64,000 bases of DNA from Sulfitobacter indolifex. Lineage in GTDB: Bacteria; Pseudomonadota; Alphaproteobacteria; Rhodobacterales; Rhodobacteraceae. The stretch covers positions 243,298 to 307,297 of the forward strand of contig NZ_CP084953.1 in the NCBI RefSeq assembly GCF_022788655.1, written 5' to 3'. Positions 9,441 to 19,693 of this stretch are shown here, in pieces (position 1 is the first letter of the stretch; each line of letters begins with the position of its first letter). Position numbers and translations under genes: made by a program. The notes under the pieces were generated by a model. The model had not been told where the DNA came from, did not search any database, and saw only the letters and a program-made list of their open reading frames with translations.

Positions 9441-10937
9441 ATGATCGGTCAAGTTGCTGATGGATTCCTCGCACTCGCCAACCCCGGCACGTTCCTTCAT
9501 CTTGTCGGTGGTTTTCTTTTGGGGTTGGCGTTTGGCGCAATTCCCGGCCTTACTGCGACGCTCGCCATAGCGCTTTTATTGCCCTTTACCTTTGGTATGG
9601 AAGTTAAAGACGCGCTGGTCATGGTAGCTTCTATCTATATGGCGGGGATATACGCGGGATCGATCACCGGCATCACCTTAAATATTCCCGGCGCTCCGTC
9701 AGGCGCCATCACAACACTCGACGGCCACGCACTGATGAAAGCTGGCAAAGGCACGCAGGCCCTTGGCCTCAGTGCTTTTTCGTCCTCCATCGGTGGGCTC
9801 GTAGGGGTGGTTGTCCTAATCGCGCTCGCTCAGCCAATCAGTGCGTTGGCCTTGCTGTTCCAAACGCCGGATAAGTTCTCCTTGGTTCTACTCGCGGTGG
9901 TCACCGTCACGATTGTTGCGTCGGGGTCGTTACTTAAGGCCATGTTGGCCATGGCAATCGGTTTAATGATCTCCACCGTCGGGATCGATCCGATGGTGCC
10001 AGTCGGCCGTTTTGATTTCGGCAGCTATCATCTGATTGAGGGCATTAACCTTTTACCCGCAGTCATCGGTCTTTTCGCCACCTGCGAGCTCATCGCACAA
10101 GCATCTATGCCCACCAAGGTTGGAGAGCCTGAAGCCGTCGCCAAGATACTACGTCCAAAACGGAGAGATTTCCTCCCTAATTGGACATTGATCCGCGAGG
10201 TCGGATTTTTCACCTATATCAAAAGCGCAATTATTGGCGTTCTGATTGGTATGTTGCCAGGCGGTGGCGCATCAATGGCCTCATTCATCGCCTACGCCGA
10301 AGCGAAACGTTCTTCTCGTCATCCCGAGAAGTTCGGCAAAGGGTCTTACGAGGGGTTGGCGGCCTCTGAATCTGCCAACAACGGCATGTGCGGCGGTGCG
10401 ATTATTCCTTTGCTCACGATGGGGATTCCAGGCGACGCGGTAACCGCCATCATCTTCGGCGTGCTGCTCATCCACGGCCTTGTTCCTGGACCTGCGCTTT
10501 TGGGTGAGAATTTTGCAATCATCGCCCCAATGTTCGCGGCACTCTTTGTTGCGGCGATCTTTGTGTTTCTATCAGTCATTGCATTCGGCCCGATCTACTT
10601 ACGTCTGTCGCAGATAAATCGAGGTCTACTCTACGCATTTATCGGCATGATTTCGATGGTGGGGGTCTATGCCTCATCCTTCTCCTTTTTCCAAATGTGG
10701 ATGGCCCTCGCAATTGGCGTATTAGCCTTTCTGCTCCGCATCTTTTCCTACCCTGTTGTGCCAGCACTAATGGGGGTAATCCTCGGCCCCTACCTGGAAG
10801 AATTCTTGCGCCGATCACTTATCGTATCTGAGGGAGACCCAACTATTTTTGTACGCAGCCCGGGCAGTGCGGTGCTCTTACTTTTGACCCTCGGCTTTAT
10901 TTGGCTCTTGAGGGTTAGACCTGCCCTGCGCAGCTGA
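9441..10937 (+). CDS. tctA: Tripartite tricarboxylate transporter large membrane subunit TctA
   Basis: 498 residues starting at the ATG directly after the tctB stop; the frame extends upstream inside tctB but the family N-terminus matches this start. Diagnostic motifs: GLAFGAIPGLTATLAIALLLP near residue 28, YAGSITGITLNIPGAPS near 70, and GMLPGGGASMASFIAYAEAK near 270, the internal repeat of the proline-rich loop. About eleven membrane helices. It is the proton- or sodium-coupled channel subunit. It ends the ThDP-tctCBA transcription unit; the following 460 bases are non-coding. Confidence 0.92.
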   Translation: MIGQVADGFLALANPGTFLHLVGGFLLGLAFGAIPGLTATLAIALLLPFTFGMEVKDALVMVASIYMAGIYAGSITGITLNIPGAPSGAITTLDGHALMKAGKGTQALGLSAFSSSIGGLVGVVVLIALAQPISALALLFQTPDKFSLVLLAVVTVTIVASGSLLKAMLAMAIGLMISTVGIDPMVPVGRFDFGSYHLIEGINLLPAVIGLFATCELIAQASMPTKVGEPEAVAKILRPKRRDFLPNWTLIREVGFFTYIKSAIIGVLIGMLPGGGASMASFIAYAEAKRSSRHPEKFGKGSYEGLAASESANNGMCGGAIIPLLTMGIPGDAVTAIIFGVLLIHGLVPGPALLGENFAIIAPMFAALFVAAIFVFLSVIAFGPIYLRLSQINRGLLYAFIGMISMVGVYASSFSFFQMWMALAIGVLAFLLRIFSYPVVPALMGVILGPYLEEFLRRSLIVSEGDPTIFVRSPGSAVLLLLTLGFIWLLRVRPALRS

Positions 10938-11400
10938 TTGCTAAAACGCCTGAACTTTTAACCATTCGGTAGGCAAAGCCTTAGGCGGGAATCGAAATGT
11001 CCGCGAGACAACCGTGCGCGTCTTTATAAGCTCGCTTCGATCCAATGAAAAAGGTGGCGCAACCGGTCGCGTTCGGACTCGCGGGCCCGGTAGGAAACAA
11101 AGTGAACCGAGGAAGTATCAAGGCATCGCAATGGATGCGCTGAGCCGGGGCACTTCCGATACCCCATACCAGTTGCCGAGCCGCTGGCATTCCTGGACGG
11201 GCCCCGAGAGAGCCGCTAAGCGAACACAGAAAAGACGGCTTCTGTTCAAGAACACGAGCCTCGGAGACCACCAAATTTTCATCAACTTCTCGGACGTTAA
11301 GCGGGGGCTTTGTACAGCATCAATCGAGGTTGTTTGTGCCCGTTACAAAGCTGAGAACCTTAGAAACCCCCAAATCCCCAAAAAAGCGTTTGACCTACAT
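10938..11400. other. Gap between tctA and the ars operon
   Basis: About 460 bases. Open frames exist on both strands but none has a convincing ribosome binding site or recognisable family. The right end carries the ars promoter and operator. Confidence 0.5.
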
Positions 11401-11401
11401 T

Positions 11402-11427
11402 TGATATATCAATAATTCCGGATATAT
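11402..11427. promoter_or_regulatory. Probable ArsR operator overlapping the arsR start
   Basis: TGATATATCA (11402-11411) is a near-perfect palindrome, and a second GGATATAT half lies at 11420-11427 overlapping the arsR ATG. Together they give ATATATC and GATATAT arms on either side of a short spacer. AT-rich dyads at the arsR start are typical for autorepression by ArsR. No ribosome binding site is visible before the ATG, so the message may be leaderless. Confidence 0.5.
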
Positions 11428-11758
11428 GGATGAGAATCACGCCCTCGACGCATTTGCGGCTCTCGGCCAGTCTACTCGGCTCGACGTATTTCGCCTACTC
11501 ATCAAGGCCGGAGAGGTCGGCATGACGGCGGGCGATATAAGCGACACCCTCGGCGTTCGTCAGAACACGATGTCGGCCAACCTGAGCATTCTGTCCCGCG
11601 CCGGTCTGATCCGCAACAAGCGCGAAGGCCGCAGCATCCGCTATTTCGCCGACATGGATGGGATGCGGGGTCTCTTGGTTTTCCTTATGGAAGATTGCTG
11701 CGGCGGACGCCCTGAACTGTGCCAGCCCGTCCTCAATGAGCTCGCTTGTCCTTGCTAA
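11426..11758 (+). CDS. arsR: ArsR-family arsenic-responsive repressor
   Basis: 110 residues. Winged helix: LGQSTRLDVFRLLIKAGEVGMTAGDIS, recognition helix around VRQNTMSANLSILSRAGLI, wing KREGRSIRYF. The inducer cysteines are not in the helix as in the E. coli protein but at the C-terminus: Cys91-Cys92 and Cys99, plus Cys108 and Cys110. This is close to the Acidithiobacillus/Corynebacterium-type ArsR proteins that bind As(III) with three C-terminal cysteines. It heads the arsR-ACR3-arsC-arsH operon (34 bases to the next gene) and presumably represses its own promoter until arsenite binds. Confidence 0.92.
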   Translation: MDENHALDAFAALGQSTRLDVFRLLIKAGEVGMTAGDISDTLGVRQNTMSANLSILSRAGLIRNKREGRSIRYFADMDGMRGLLVFLMEDCCGGRPELCQPVLNELACPC

Positions 11759-11792
11759 GACGCAAGACGCTTAAAATGGAGACCTGCCCAAT

Positions 11793-12856
<1,064 letters not shown>

Positions 12857-12860
<4 letters not shown>

Positions 12861-13279
12861 GCGTCGTTATCCACCACAACCCCGACTGCGGCACCTCGCG
12901 CAATGTACTGGCGATCATCAAGGCGTCAGGCGAGATGCCTATGGTGATCGAATACCTTGAAACAGGCTGGACCCGCCCGCAGCTTCTGGGGCTGTTCGCC
13001 GCGGCTGGATTGACGCCCCGCACCGCCCTGCGGACGACAAAATCCCCGGCGGAGGAACTCGGCCTGCTCGATCCCGCCGTGGACGAAGAGACACTGAACG
13101 CGGCCATGCTGGAGCACCCTGTTCTGGTCAACCGTCCGATTGTATGCGCGCCCAAGGGCGTGCGTCTGTGCCGCCCGAGCGAGACGGTTCTGGATCTTCT
13201 GGACCGGTCGCCACCCGGTCCGCTGTCGAAAGAAGACGGCACGCTGCTGATTGACACGGAAGGACGCCGCATTGGTTGA
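12857..13279 (+). CDS. arsC: Arsenate reductase, glutaredoxin-coupled type
   Basis: 140 residues from a GTG start overlapping the ACR3 stop. N-terminus [17 protein letters not shown] contains the catalytic Cys in the HNPxCGTSRN motif of the plasmid R773-type ArsC; the arsenate-binding arginines follow in LRTTKSP and LVNRPIV. The C-terminal tail ([10 protein letters not shown]) is typical. It reduces arsenate to arsenite using glutathione and glutaredoxin. The arsH start overlaps its 3' end by eight bases. Confidence 0.95.
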
Positions 13280-13982
13280 TACACCAAACCTCGAAGAAGA
13301 CCATTTCCAAGCTATCGACACGGATCGGCTGTTGGCACCTGCGCGAGCAACGCATGCTCCGCGTATCGCACTGCTCTACGGATCGCTGCGAGAGCGCTCG
13401 TTCAGCCGACTGATGACCGAGGAAGCCGCCCGTATCCTGACGCGACTGGGGGCGGAAACGCGCACCTATAGCCCGTCGGGCCTTCCCCTGCCAGACGACG
13501 CGGAGGCCGATCATCCAAAGGTGAAAGAGCTGCGCGATCTTGTCACCTGGTCCGAGGGCATGGTCTGGCGTTCGCCCGAACGGCACGGCGCGATGACCGG
13601 CATCATGAAAACGCAGATTGACTGGATTCCGCTGTCGCTTGGCGGCGTGCGCCCCACACAGGGTAAAACGCTGGCTGTCATGCAGGTCAGCGGCGGCTCG
13701 CAAAGCTTCAACGCCGTGAACCAGCTCCGCATCCTCGGCCGCTGGATGCGTCTGCTGACCATCCCAAACCAGTCCTCCACCCCGAAGGCATTTTTGGAGT
13801 TTGACGAAGCGGGCCGTATGAAACCCTCGCCGTTCTATGACCGGATGGTCGATGTCATGGAAGAGTTGATGAAGTTCATGCTGCTCACCCGCGACAATAA
13901 GGATTGCCTGCTCGACCGCTATAGCGAGCGTAAGGAAAGTGCCGCTGAGCTATCCAAGCGGGTAAACCAGAAATCGATATAA
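13272..13982 (+). CDS. arsH: ArsH-family NADPH-dependent FMN oxidoreductase
   Basis: 236 residues from the TTG at 13272, preferred over an earlier TTG at 13251 because GGAAGGA lies seven bases upstream. Flavodoxin-like fold: [24 protein letters not shown] is the FMN phosphate loop, and [23 protein letters not shown] is the ArsH-specific active-site segment; [25 protein letters not shown] follows. ArsH enzymes oxidise trivalent organoarsenicals or act as quinone/azo reductases. Last gene of the ars operon. The N-terminus is embedded in the end of arsC. Confidence 0.93.
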   Translation: MVDTPNLEEDHFQAIDTDRLLAPARATHAPRIALLYGSLRERSFSRLMTEEAARILTRLGAETRTYSPSGLPLPDDAEADHPKVKELRDLVTWSEGMVWRSPERHGAMTGIMKTQIDWIPLSLGGVRPTQGKTLAVMQVSGGSQSFNAVNQLRILGRWMRLLTIPNQSSTPKAFLEFDEAGRMKPSPFYDRMVDVMEELMKFMLLTRDNKDCLLDRYSERKESAAELSKRVNQKSI

Positions 13983-14055
13983 TTGAAGATGTTGGCCGAA
14001 CTCGAACTGACCCTCCCAATCAAAAAATGTAGAGGATGTCATCCTCCGTGATACT

Positions 14056-14475
14056 TCAGCAATCCGAATAGCCATCCCCATCCGCCGGATCAATCCGCAG
14101 GTGGGTGACCCGGCCGGGCGTCCCGCAGATCTGGATGAGCCAAGTCTGGCTATGGCCCGGCCAACCGCTTCCAAGCAATTTTTTAAGATACTGGTCGACA
14201 CCGCCCGCCCGCACCAGTTCAGGGATCTTAGCGCGCATGGTCTGGTCACCAAAGTAGGGATCGGCTTCATCACCTGAGTGCCGCAGACCAAAGCGGTGGA
14301 AATTTACGCGATCCTGCTGGACGACCGCACCGACATCTTTAAGCGGTCCACCGTTCGAATTGTAAAAGTCTTCCCTACCAATGGTGGTGTAATAGGAGGC
14401 AAGATTTGGCTCGGCGAAGGCGGTCTGCGCCATCATCAGAGTAATCGCCGGTAGGATGTATCTGAACTTGAGCAT
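14056..14475 (-). CDS. Small secreted protein of unknown function
   Basis: 139 residues from ATG 14475, chosen because a clear signal peptide starts there (LKFRYILPAITLMMAQTAFAE, cleavage after about residue 20). The mature part has YYTTIGREDFYNSNGGPL, HRFGLRHSGDEADPYFGD and a C-terminal CGTPGRVTHLRIDPADGDGY. I do not recognise the family. It is convergent with the ars operon and isolated from the rhamnose operon by about 300 bases. Confidence 0.6.
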   Translation of the reverse strand: MLKFRYILPAITLMMAQTAFAEPNLASYYTTIGREDFYNSNGGPLKDVGAVVQQDRVNFHRFGLRHSGDEADPYFGDQTMRAKIPELVRAGGVDQYLKKLLGSGWPGHSQTWLIQICGTPGRVTHLRIDPADGDGYSDC

Positions 14476-14770
14476 AAGCAAAACTCCAGTGCTGTATCGC
14501 GGATAGCTTAACATCAACCGCGATATTTGCCGAAACTTTCTCGAAGAGATTGTTGCGCATAATCCGAGACAGCACCTCCGCGCGGCAAGCGCCGGGTCGG
14601 ACAGTCGCAATACACACAGCGCCAATGAACTGAAGAGCTCCGCCCCCCGCGCCCCATCAAGAAAGTCCGCTCAGAACATCTCTTACTGCCGGTAGGCGCT
14701 CAAGGCTCGCGATGATTTGGCCCTATCAAGGATAGTACATAAGACGCCTAGCCTGGGGCCCACGGCAGAA

Positions 14771-15643
14771 CTACTTCAGCAACTGAAGGAGATCGGCACC
14801 ATAGCTGTTTTTGGCGAAACTCTCCGCGCGGTGGCGCAACTGCTCGGCGTCGATCCACCCCTTGTTGAACGCGATTTCTTCCGGGCTGCCCATCTGAAGC
14901 CCTTGCCGCTCTGAGAGCGTGCGCACGAAATTACCCGCATCCAATAGGCTGCCGTGGGTCCCTGTATCCAACCAAGCAAAACCCCGGCCCATTTGCTGCA
15001 CGCAAAGTGCGTCGTCTTTGAGATACATCTCTAAGAGCGCGGTGATCTCCAACTCGCCCCTGGCTGAAGGTTTTACAGCTTGCGCGCGTTTTGAGGCGGT
15101 TCCATCCAGAAAGTAGAGCCCCGTTACGGCGTAATTGGAAGGCGGTACGGCGGGCTTTTCCACAATCGCCTGTACGCGGCCTTCGGCATTGAAATCCACA
15201 ACCCCATAGCGCCCCGGATCTGATACACGGTACCCAAACACCGTGCCCCCCTCTTCCCGGGCACCAGCTGCAGCCAGCACTTCAGGCAACCCGTGGCCGA
15301 AAAATATATTGTCACCCAAAACCATTGCCGACGCTGCGCCGTTCAAGAAGTCTTCGGCCAAGATGTAGGCTTGCGCCAGCCCATCTGGGCTGGATTGTTC
15401 AATATAGGTAAGGTTCAGCCCCCATTGGGCGCCGTCGCCCAAGCTGCGTTTGAACTGATCCGCATCCTGAGGCGTGGTGATAATGGCGATCTCTCGGATG
15501 TCTGCCAGCATCAGCACAGACAGCGGATAATAGATCATTGGTTTATCGTAGATCGGGAGCAATTGCTTGGATATGCCTAAGGTGATCGGGTACAGCCGCG
15601 TACCAGACCCGCCTGCCAGCAGGATACCCTTGCGTGCGCTCAT
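14771..15643 (-). CDS. rfbA: Glucose-1-phosphate thymidylyltransferase
   Basis: 290 residues from ATG 15643, which overlaps the rfbD stop by four bases. N-terminal nucleotide-binding loop KGILLAGGSGTRLYPIT, then YDKPMIYYPLSVLMLA, LGDNIFFGHG, EKPAVPPSNYAVTGLYF and AWLDTGTHGSLLDA: the standard RmlA pattern. It makes dTDP-glucose from glucose-1-phosphate and dTTP, step 1 of dTDP-L-rhamnose synthesis. Last gene of the operon C-B-D-A. Full family length. Confidence 0.97.
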   Translation of the reverse strand: MSARKGILLAGGSGTRLYPITLGISKQLLPIYDKPMIYYPLSVLMLADIREIAIITTPQDADQFKRSLGDGAQWGLNLTYIEQSSPDGLAQAYILAEDFLNGAASAMVLGDNIFFGHGLPEVLAAAGAREEGGTVFGYRVSDPGRYGVVDFNAEGRVQAIVEKPAVPPSNYAVTGLYFLDGTASKRAQAVKPSARGELEITALLEMYLKDDALCVQQMGRGFAWLDTGTHGSLLDAGNFVRTLSERQGLQMGSPEEIAFNKGWIDAEQLRHRAESFAKNSYGADLLQLLK

Positions 15644-16482
15644 GTCAGTTCCTTCACGATATCCTTCAGCGCCAAACGCCAGTCCGGGGGGCTGATCCCA
15701 AAATCCTTCTGCAAGGTGCTGCAATCGAGACGAGAGTTCAGCGGCCTTTTTGCGGGTGTTGGGTAACTTGAGGTCGGAATGCCCGCCACGTCAACCGCCC
15801 GATCCGCCGTGGTAAATGTTTCGCGCGCGAAACATGTCCAAGAGGTCGCAGGCGCCCCTGCATAATGATAGGTGCCGCCGGCCTGCCCTGCCTTCATCGC
15901 GCCCGCCATCTGCAGCAGTGTTTCGGCGATAGACAGCGCCGGGGTGGGCCCACCGATCTGATCATCGACCACCTTCAGGGCATCGCGGTGTTCGCTCAGC
16001 TGCAGCATGGTGGTCACAAAATTCTTGCCCGGCGCAGAAAACACCCAAGATGTCCTCAAAATTGCATGGGACCCGCCAGCCGCGCGCACAGCCGCTTCGC
16101 CAGCGGCCTTACTGCGCCCATAGGCGTTGATCGGGGCGATTGGATCGTCGGGGCGCCAGGGGCTTTGTCCACTGCCGTTAAAGACGTAGTCCGTCGAGAC
16201 ATGCAAAAAGGGAATTTCCAGTTCAGCGCAGGCGCGTGCCATGGCTCCGGGCGCCTCAGCGTTGATGCGTGTGGCCAAAACCTCTTCTTCTTCAGCACGG
16301 TCCACGGCTGTATAGGCCGCAGCGTTGATCACCGCAGAGGGCCGTGTCGCGCGGATCACCGCAGCGCAGGCTTCGGGATGGGCTAGATCGGCTGCGGCGC
16401 GGTCAAGAAATCGCGCATCATCTGAATGTTTGCGTAGCGCAACAGCCAGTTGCCCGGTGGACCCAAAGACAAGCAAGCTCAT
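15640..16482 (-). CDS. rfbD: dTDP-4-dehydrorhamnose reductase
   Basis: 280 residues. N-terminal NADPH loop [13 protein letters not shown] (GxxGQLG-like), [38 protein letters not shown] and [12 protein letters not shown] (YxxxK catalytic pair) identify an RmlD-type short-chain reductase. It reduces dTDP-4-dehydro-L-rhamnose to dTDP-L-rhamnose, the final step. Overlaps rfbB upstream and rfbA downstream by four bases each. Confidence 0.96.
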   Translation of the reverse strand: MSLLVFGSTGQLAVALRKHSDDARFLDRAAADLAHPEACAAVIRATRPSAVINAAAYTAVDRAEEEEVLATRINAEAPGAMARACAELEIPFLHVSTDYVFNGSGQSPWRPDDPIAPINAYGRSKAAGEAAVRAAGGSHAILRTSWVFSAPGKNFVTTMLQLSEHRDALKVVDDQIGGPTPALSIAETLLQMAGAMKAGQAGGTYHYAGAPATSWTCFARETFTTADRAVDVAGIPTSSYPTPAKRPLNSRLDCSTLQKDFGISPPDWRLALKDIVKELT

Positions 16483-17516
16483 ACCCGACCCAGCCTTTTA
16501 CCGACCCCTTCACGCGCCTGCAGCGCCTGCCACCAAGCGGGATTGTCGAGGTACCATGCAACCGTGTGGCGCAACCCCTCCTCCAACGTGACCGAAGGCT
16601 GCCAGCCCAGTTCGGTGCGGATGCGGCTGGCATCAATAGCATAGCGTGCATCATGGCCGGGTCGGTCCTCGACGAAGGTAATGAGGTCAGCATAGGCATG
16701 TCTAGCGGGGCGCAACTCATCCAAAAGAGCACAGATCTGACGCACCAAATCGATGTTGCGCGCCTCGGCGTTGCCGCCAATATTATAGCTGCGCCCCACG
16801 GCCCCTTTGGTGAGAACCGTTAGCAGGGCTTCGGCATGGTCTTCAACGTAGAGCCAGTCGCGTATGTTCTCGCCCGTACCATAGATTGGAATTGGCTTGC
16901 CCGAGAGCGCGTTGAGGATAACCACCGGAATCAGCTTCTCGGGGAAATGATACGGCCCATAATTGTTGGAGCAATTGCTCAGCAGCACCGGCATGCCATA
17001 GGTCTCTCCCCAAGCGCGGACGAGATGATCAGACGCGGCTTTGGACGCCGAATAGGGGCTGTTGGGCGCATAGGGTGTCTCTTCCGTGAAATACCCCTCA
17101 GCCCCGAGGCTGCCGTAGACTTCGTCGGTGGAGACATGATGGAACCGGAACCCGTCGGGGCGGCCACGCCCCTCCCAATAGGCCCGCGCCGCCTGCAGCA
17201 GCGTATAGGTGCCGGTCACATTCGTATCGATGAACGCGCCCGGACCATCGATGGACCGATCAACATGGCTTTCGGCCGCCAAGTGAAGCACCGCATCGGG
17301 GGTATGATCGGTGAAAATGCGGACCAGAGCCTGTGCGTCTCGGATGTCCGCATGCTCAAAGGCATAGCCAGGCCGATCCGAGACCCCCGCGAGGTTGTCC
17401 AGACAGGCCGCATAGGTCAGCGCGTCGAGATTCACCACCGCATGCCCTTGCGCCAGAGCGAGCCGTACCACGGCAGACCCAATAAAACCGGCGCCGCCGG
17501 TGACAAGCAGCTTCAT
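16479..17516 (-). CDS. rfbB: dTDP-glucose 4,6-dehydratase
   Basis: 345 residues. [15 protein letters not shown] is the NAD-binding loop; [34 protein letters not shown] and [20 protein letters not shown] (YxxxK) give the extended SDR active site, followed by [21 protein letters not shown]. Product: dTDP-4-dehydro-6-deoxyglucose. Four-base overlaps on both sides show tight translational coupling. Confidence 0.97.
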   Translation of the reverse strand: MKLLVTGGAGFIGSAVVRLALAQGHAVVNLDALTYAACLDNLAGVSDRPGYAFEHADIRDAQALVRIFTDHTPDAVLHLAAESHVDRSIDGPGAFIDTNVTGTYTLLQAARAYWEGRGRPDGFRFHHVSTDEVYGSLGAEGYFTEETPYAPNSPYSASKAASDHLVRAWGETYGMPVLLSNCSNNYGPYHFPEKLIPVVILNALSGKPIPIYGTGENIRDWLYVEDHAEALLTVLTKGAVGRSYNIGGNAEARNIDLVRQICALLDELRPARHAYADLITFVEDRPGHDARYAIDASRIRTELGWQPSVTLEEGLRHTVAWYLDNPAWWQALQAREGVGKRLGRV

Positions 17517-18082
17517 ACGGCGCTCTCATAGGTAAAATGCGGGACAATCTCGGACAAAAGAGGCGCGCTGGCGTCTTTCTTAGACAGGATCGGCGTTTGC
17601 CCTTGAAGCCCCCAGTCAATGCCAATCTCAGGATCATCCCAGCGGACCGCCGCATCGCAATCAGGGGCATAGGTATCAGTGCATTTGTAGATGATTTCGG
17701 TCATCGGTACCCGGGTGACAAATCCATGCAAGAAGCCTGCCGGGATCAACAGTTGACGTCCATTCTCAAAACTGAGGTCCACGCCCACCCATTGCCCAAA
17801 ACTTGGCGAGCCATGGCGGATATCCACAGCCACATCGAAAAGCGCGCCGCGCCCGCAGCGGACGAGCTTTGCCTGCGCATGCGGCGGGGTTTGAAAATGC
17901 AGGCCGCGCAGGGTGTTTGGCGCCTCAGAGAGAGAGTGGTTATCCTGCACAAAATGATAATCAAGCCCAGCATCCGCCAAGGTCTTGGCATTCCAGCTTT
18001 CGCTGAAAAAGCCGCGCGCGTCGCCGTGGCGAACGGGGGTGAGGATCAAGACCCCAGCCAGGGCGGTTTGTTCGATGTGCAT
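17513..18082 (-). CDS. rfbC: dTDP-4-dehydrorhamnose 3,5-epimerase
   Basis: 189 residues from ATG 18082 with AAGGG six bases upstream. Cupin fold with the RmlC signatures [30 protein letters not shown] (catalytic His in RGLHFQ) and [10 protein letters not shown], then [20 protein letters not shown]. It is the first gene of the leftward rfbC-B-D-A operon. No glycosyltransferase or polysaccharide export gene is adjacent, so the rhamnose must be used by genes elsewhere. Confidence 0.97.
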   Translation of the reverse strand: MHIEQTALAGVLILTPVRHGDARGFFSESWNAKTLADAGLDYHFVQDNHSLSEAPNTLRGLHFQTPPHAQAKLVRCGRGALFDVAVDIRHGSPSFGQWVGVDLSFENGRQLLIPAGFLHGFVTRVPMTEIIYKCTDTYAPDCDAAVRWDDPEIGIDWGLQGQTPILSKKDASAPLLSEIVPHFTYESAV

Positions 18083-18165
18083 CGTATACCCTTAATTCAC
18101 AAACGGTCTGCGGACGCGATATAGGCGCCAACGTCGCCTTCGCCTCATCTTCGGTTTGGCCGTCT

Positions 18166-18615
18166 CATGCCCTTCTTGCAAGAGCTTGCCGGAAGAAACT
18201 GGCTCAACACATTTGAGCCGCTCGATATAGGGCACTGGTTGATCTTGCTGACGGCGGATCGCCGGTCGATTGGGATTGCGAAGATGGGCTTGTAATCAGG
18301 GTAAAACGGGTCGCGATCAAACGAGCTTTGAGCAACCTGAGAGATAATGCTTTGAAATACGGCAACGAAGCTCGTGTGAGTGCCTATGGGGACGGGCGAA
18401 ATGTCGTGATCCAAGTGATGGACACAGGGCCTGGCATTCCGGAAGAAGAAATGGCACTCGTGCTTCGCCCCTTTTATCGCGGGAGTCAGGCCGAATGCGG
18501 ACCTTACCGTCCCAGGAGTGCCCAGGTAATTGTTGAAGATCATGGGGGTGAACTGAAGCTTTCGAACAGAGATCGCGGCGGTTTAAAGGTGAATATCGTG
18601 CTCTCTCTGATCTGA
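18166..18615 (+). pseudogene. Remnant of a sensor histidine kinase (C-terminal ATPase part)
   Basis: Two frames together give a kinase C-terminus: FEPLDIG in one frame, then after a frameshift near 18231 ALVDLADGGSPVDWD, VKRVAIKRALSNLRDNALKYG (N box) and VMDTGPGIPEEEM (G1 box). The G2 box is damaged: RPFYRGSQAECGP is followed by an unrelated stretch where a GLGL loop should be, before VIVEDHGGELKLSN resumes. The HisKA domain and sensor are missing. A dead fragment of an EnvZ-like kinase gene, without its response regulator. Confidence 0.75.
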
Positions 18616-18953
18616 AAAGCTTCTCGAAAGATAGCTGCCCGCAGAATCCATTACGTTCCAGAATTATGGTTGGTTCCCACCGGAAATGGATATCGCCATA
18701 GTCACCCGCAATGCCGGTATGGGCGGGTTAATGCTGGCTGACTTACCGATCCAGAATGCTCGTACCTGCCATTCGTCGCACCAATCATGAAGGTCAGCTC
18801 TGGGCCGATCGCGTCAAGGCTATGGTGAGTTTCGCCTTTATTTGGTTGAGCTTTGTAACCTTCTACTGGAAGTGTGCCTGTCTGGAGTGTTTGTTGACAG
18901 ATTCCGGTGGGGTCAGGAAGCACCTGGGGAAATCAACAAGTCGGACGTGACCG
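18616..18953. other. Gap without a recognisable gene
   Basis: About 340 bases between the kinase remnant and the 3' end of the leftward GntR gene. Short frames only; nothing recognised. Confidence 0.5.
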
Positions 18954-19658
18954 TCACCTCGGCGCGTCCGCAACCAAAGTTGTCAAGAATTCCTCAATCT
19001 GGAAAAGTTCTTCCAGTGCAACGAGTGTCTTCTCGTAATGGGCGACGAGGGCGGCCTCTGCGCGCGCTATCTCGCCATCAAGAACGACTTCCATCAGTTC
19101 GCGATGCTCTGCCAGACCATCCCGCGGCGACACGCGGTAAAGGTTGGAGACATAGATATACCGCTGGGCCTGATCTGTTAGCTGGGCGCAGAAATCCAGA
19201 AGCCAGTGCGATCCGCAGTTCGCGATCAAGGCTCGGTGGAAATTGCGGTGTTCGACATTCCATTTGGGCAGATCCTGCTGAAAGCCCTCGGCGCGGCCGG
19301 CCTTTGCCAAATGGTGATAGGCGAGAACAATGCGTTCTTCCCAGGCATCGGTGCGGTTGAGCATCGATTCACGCAGGGCAAGCGATTCCACCAAAGACCG
19401 CGTCCGCGCCAGGGTCTGCCAGGCTTCAAGGTCCATCGCAGGCGCGGTGAAGCCGCGCCGTTCCTGGCGATCCACAAGGCGCTCTGCCGCGAGGCGGGAG
19501 AGCGCCTCGCGGACCGCATTGTTGCCAGCACCATATTCATCGGCGATGGCATCGATGCGCAGTTTCTCCAACGGCCGGAAATGCCCTGTCAGGATTTCAC
19601 GGCGCAGACGGTCATAAACCTGCGTCGCGCGGGTTGTTTTGCGATCCGTGTCTGACAT
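18954..19658 (-). CDS. GntR-family transcriptional regulator (FCD type)
   Basis: 234 residues; AAAGG about eight bases before ATG 19658. wHTH: QVYDRLRREILTGHFRPLEKLRIDAIADEYGAGNNAVREALSRLAAERLVDRQERRGF. The ligand domain contains RSLVESLALRESML, WNVEHRNFHRALIANC (FCD metal histidines) and LAEHRELMEVVLDGEIARAEA. It is the last gene of a leftward run with the ABC transporter genes (35 bases after the permease stop) and is likely the regulator of that transporter and the divergent hydrolase. A 9-bp inverted repeat between the two divergent units is a candidate target. Confidence 0.9.
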   Translation of the reverse strand: MSDTDRKTTRATQVYDRLRREILTGHFRPLEKLRIDAIADEYGAGNNAVREALSRLAAERLVDRQERRGFTAPAMDLEAWQTLARTRSLVESLALRESMLNRTDAWEERIVLAYHHLAKAGRAEGFQQDLPKWNVEHRNFHRALIANCGSHWLLDFCAQLTDQAQRYIYVSNLYRVSPRDGLAEHRELMEVVLDGEIARAEAALVAHYEKTLVALEELFQIEEFLTTLVADAPR

Positions 19659-19693
19659 TTATCGGCCTTTCGGAGTCTGTTCGGGCATGAGTA

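Noticed and set aside
11014..11415. Plus-strand frame of 133 codons before arsR
   Set aside because: Basic, low-complexity translation, no start signal, and it runs into the ars operator.
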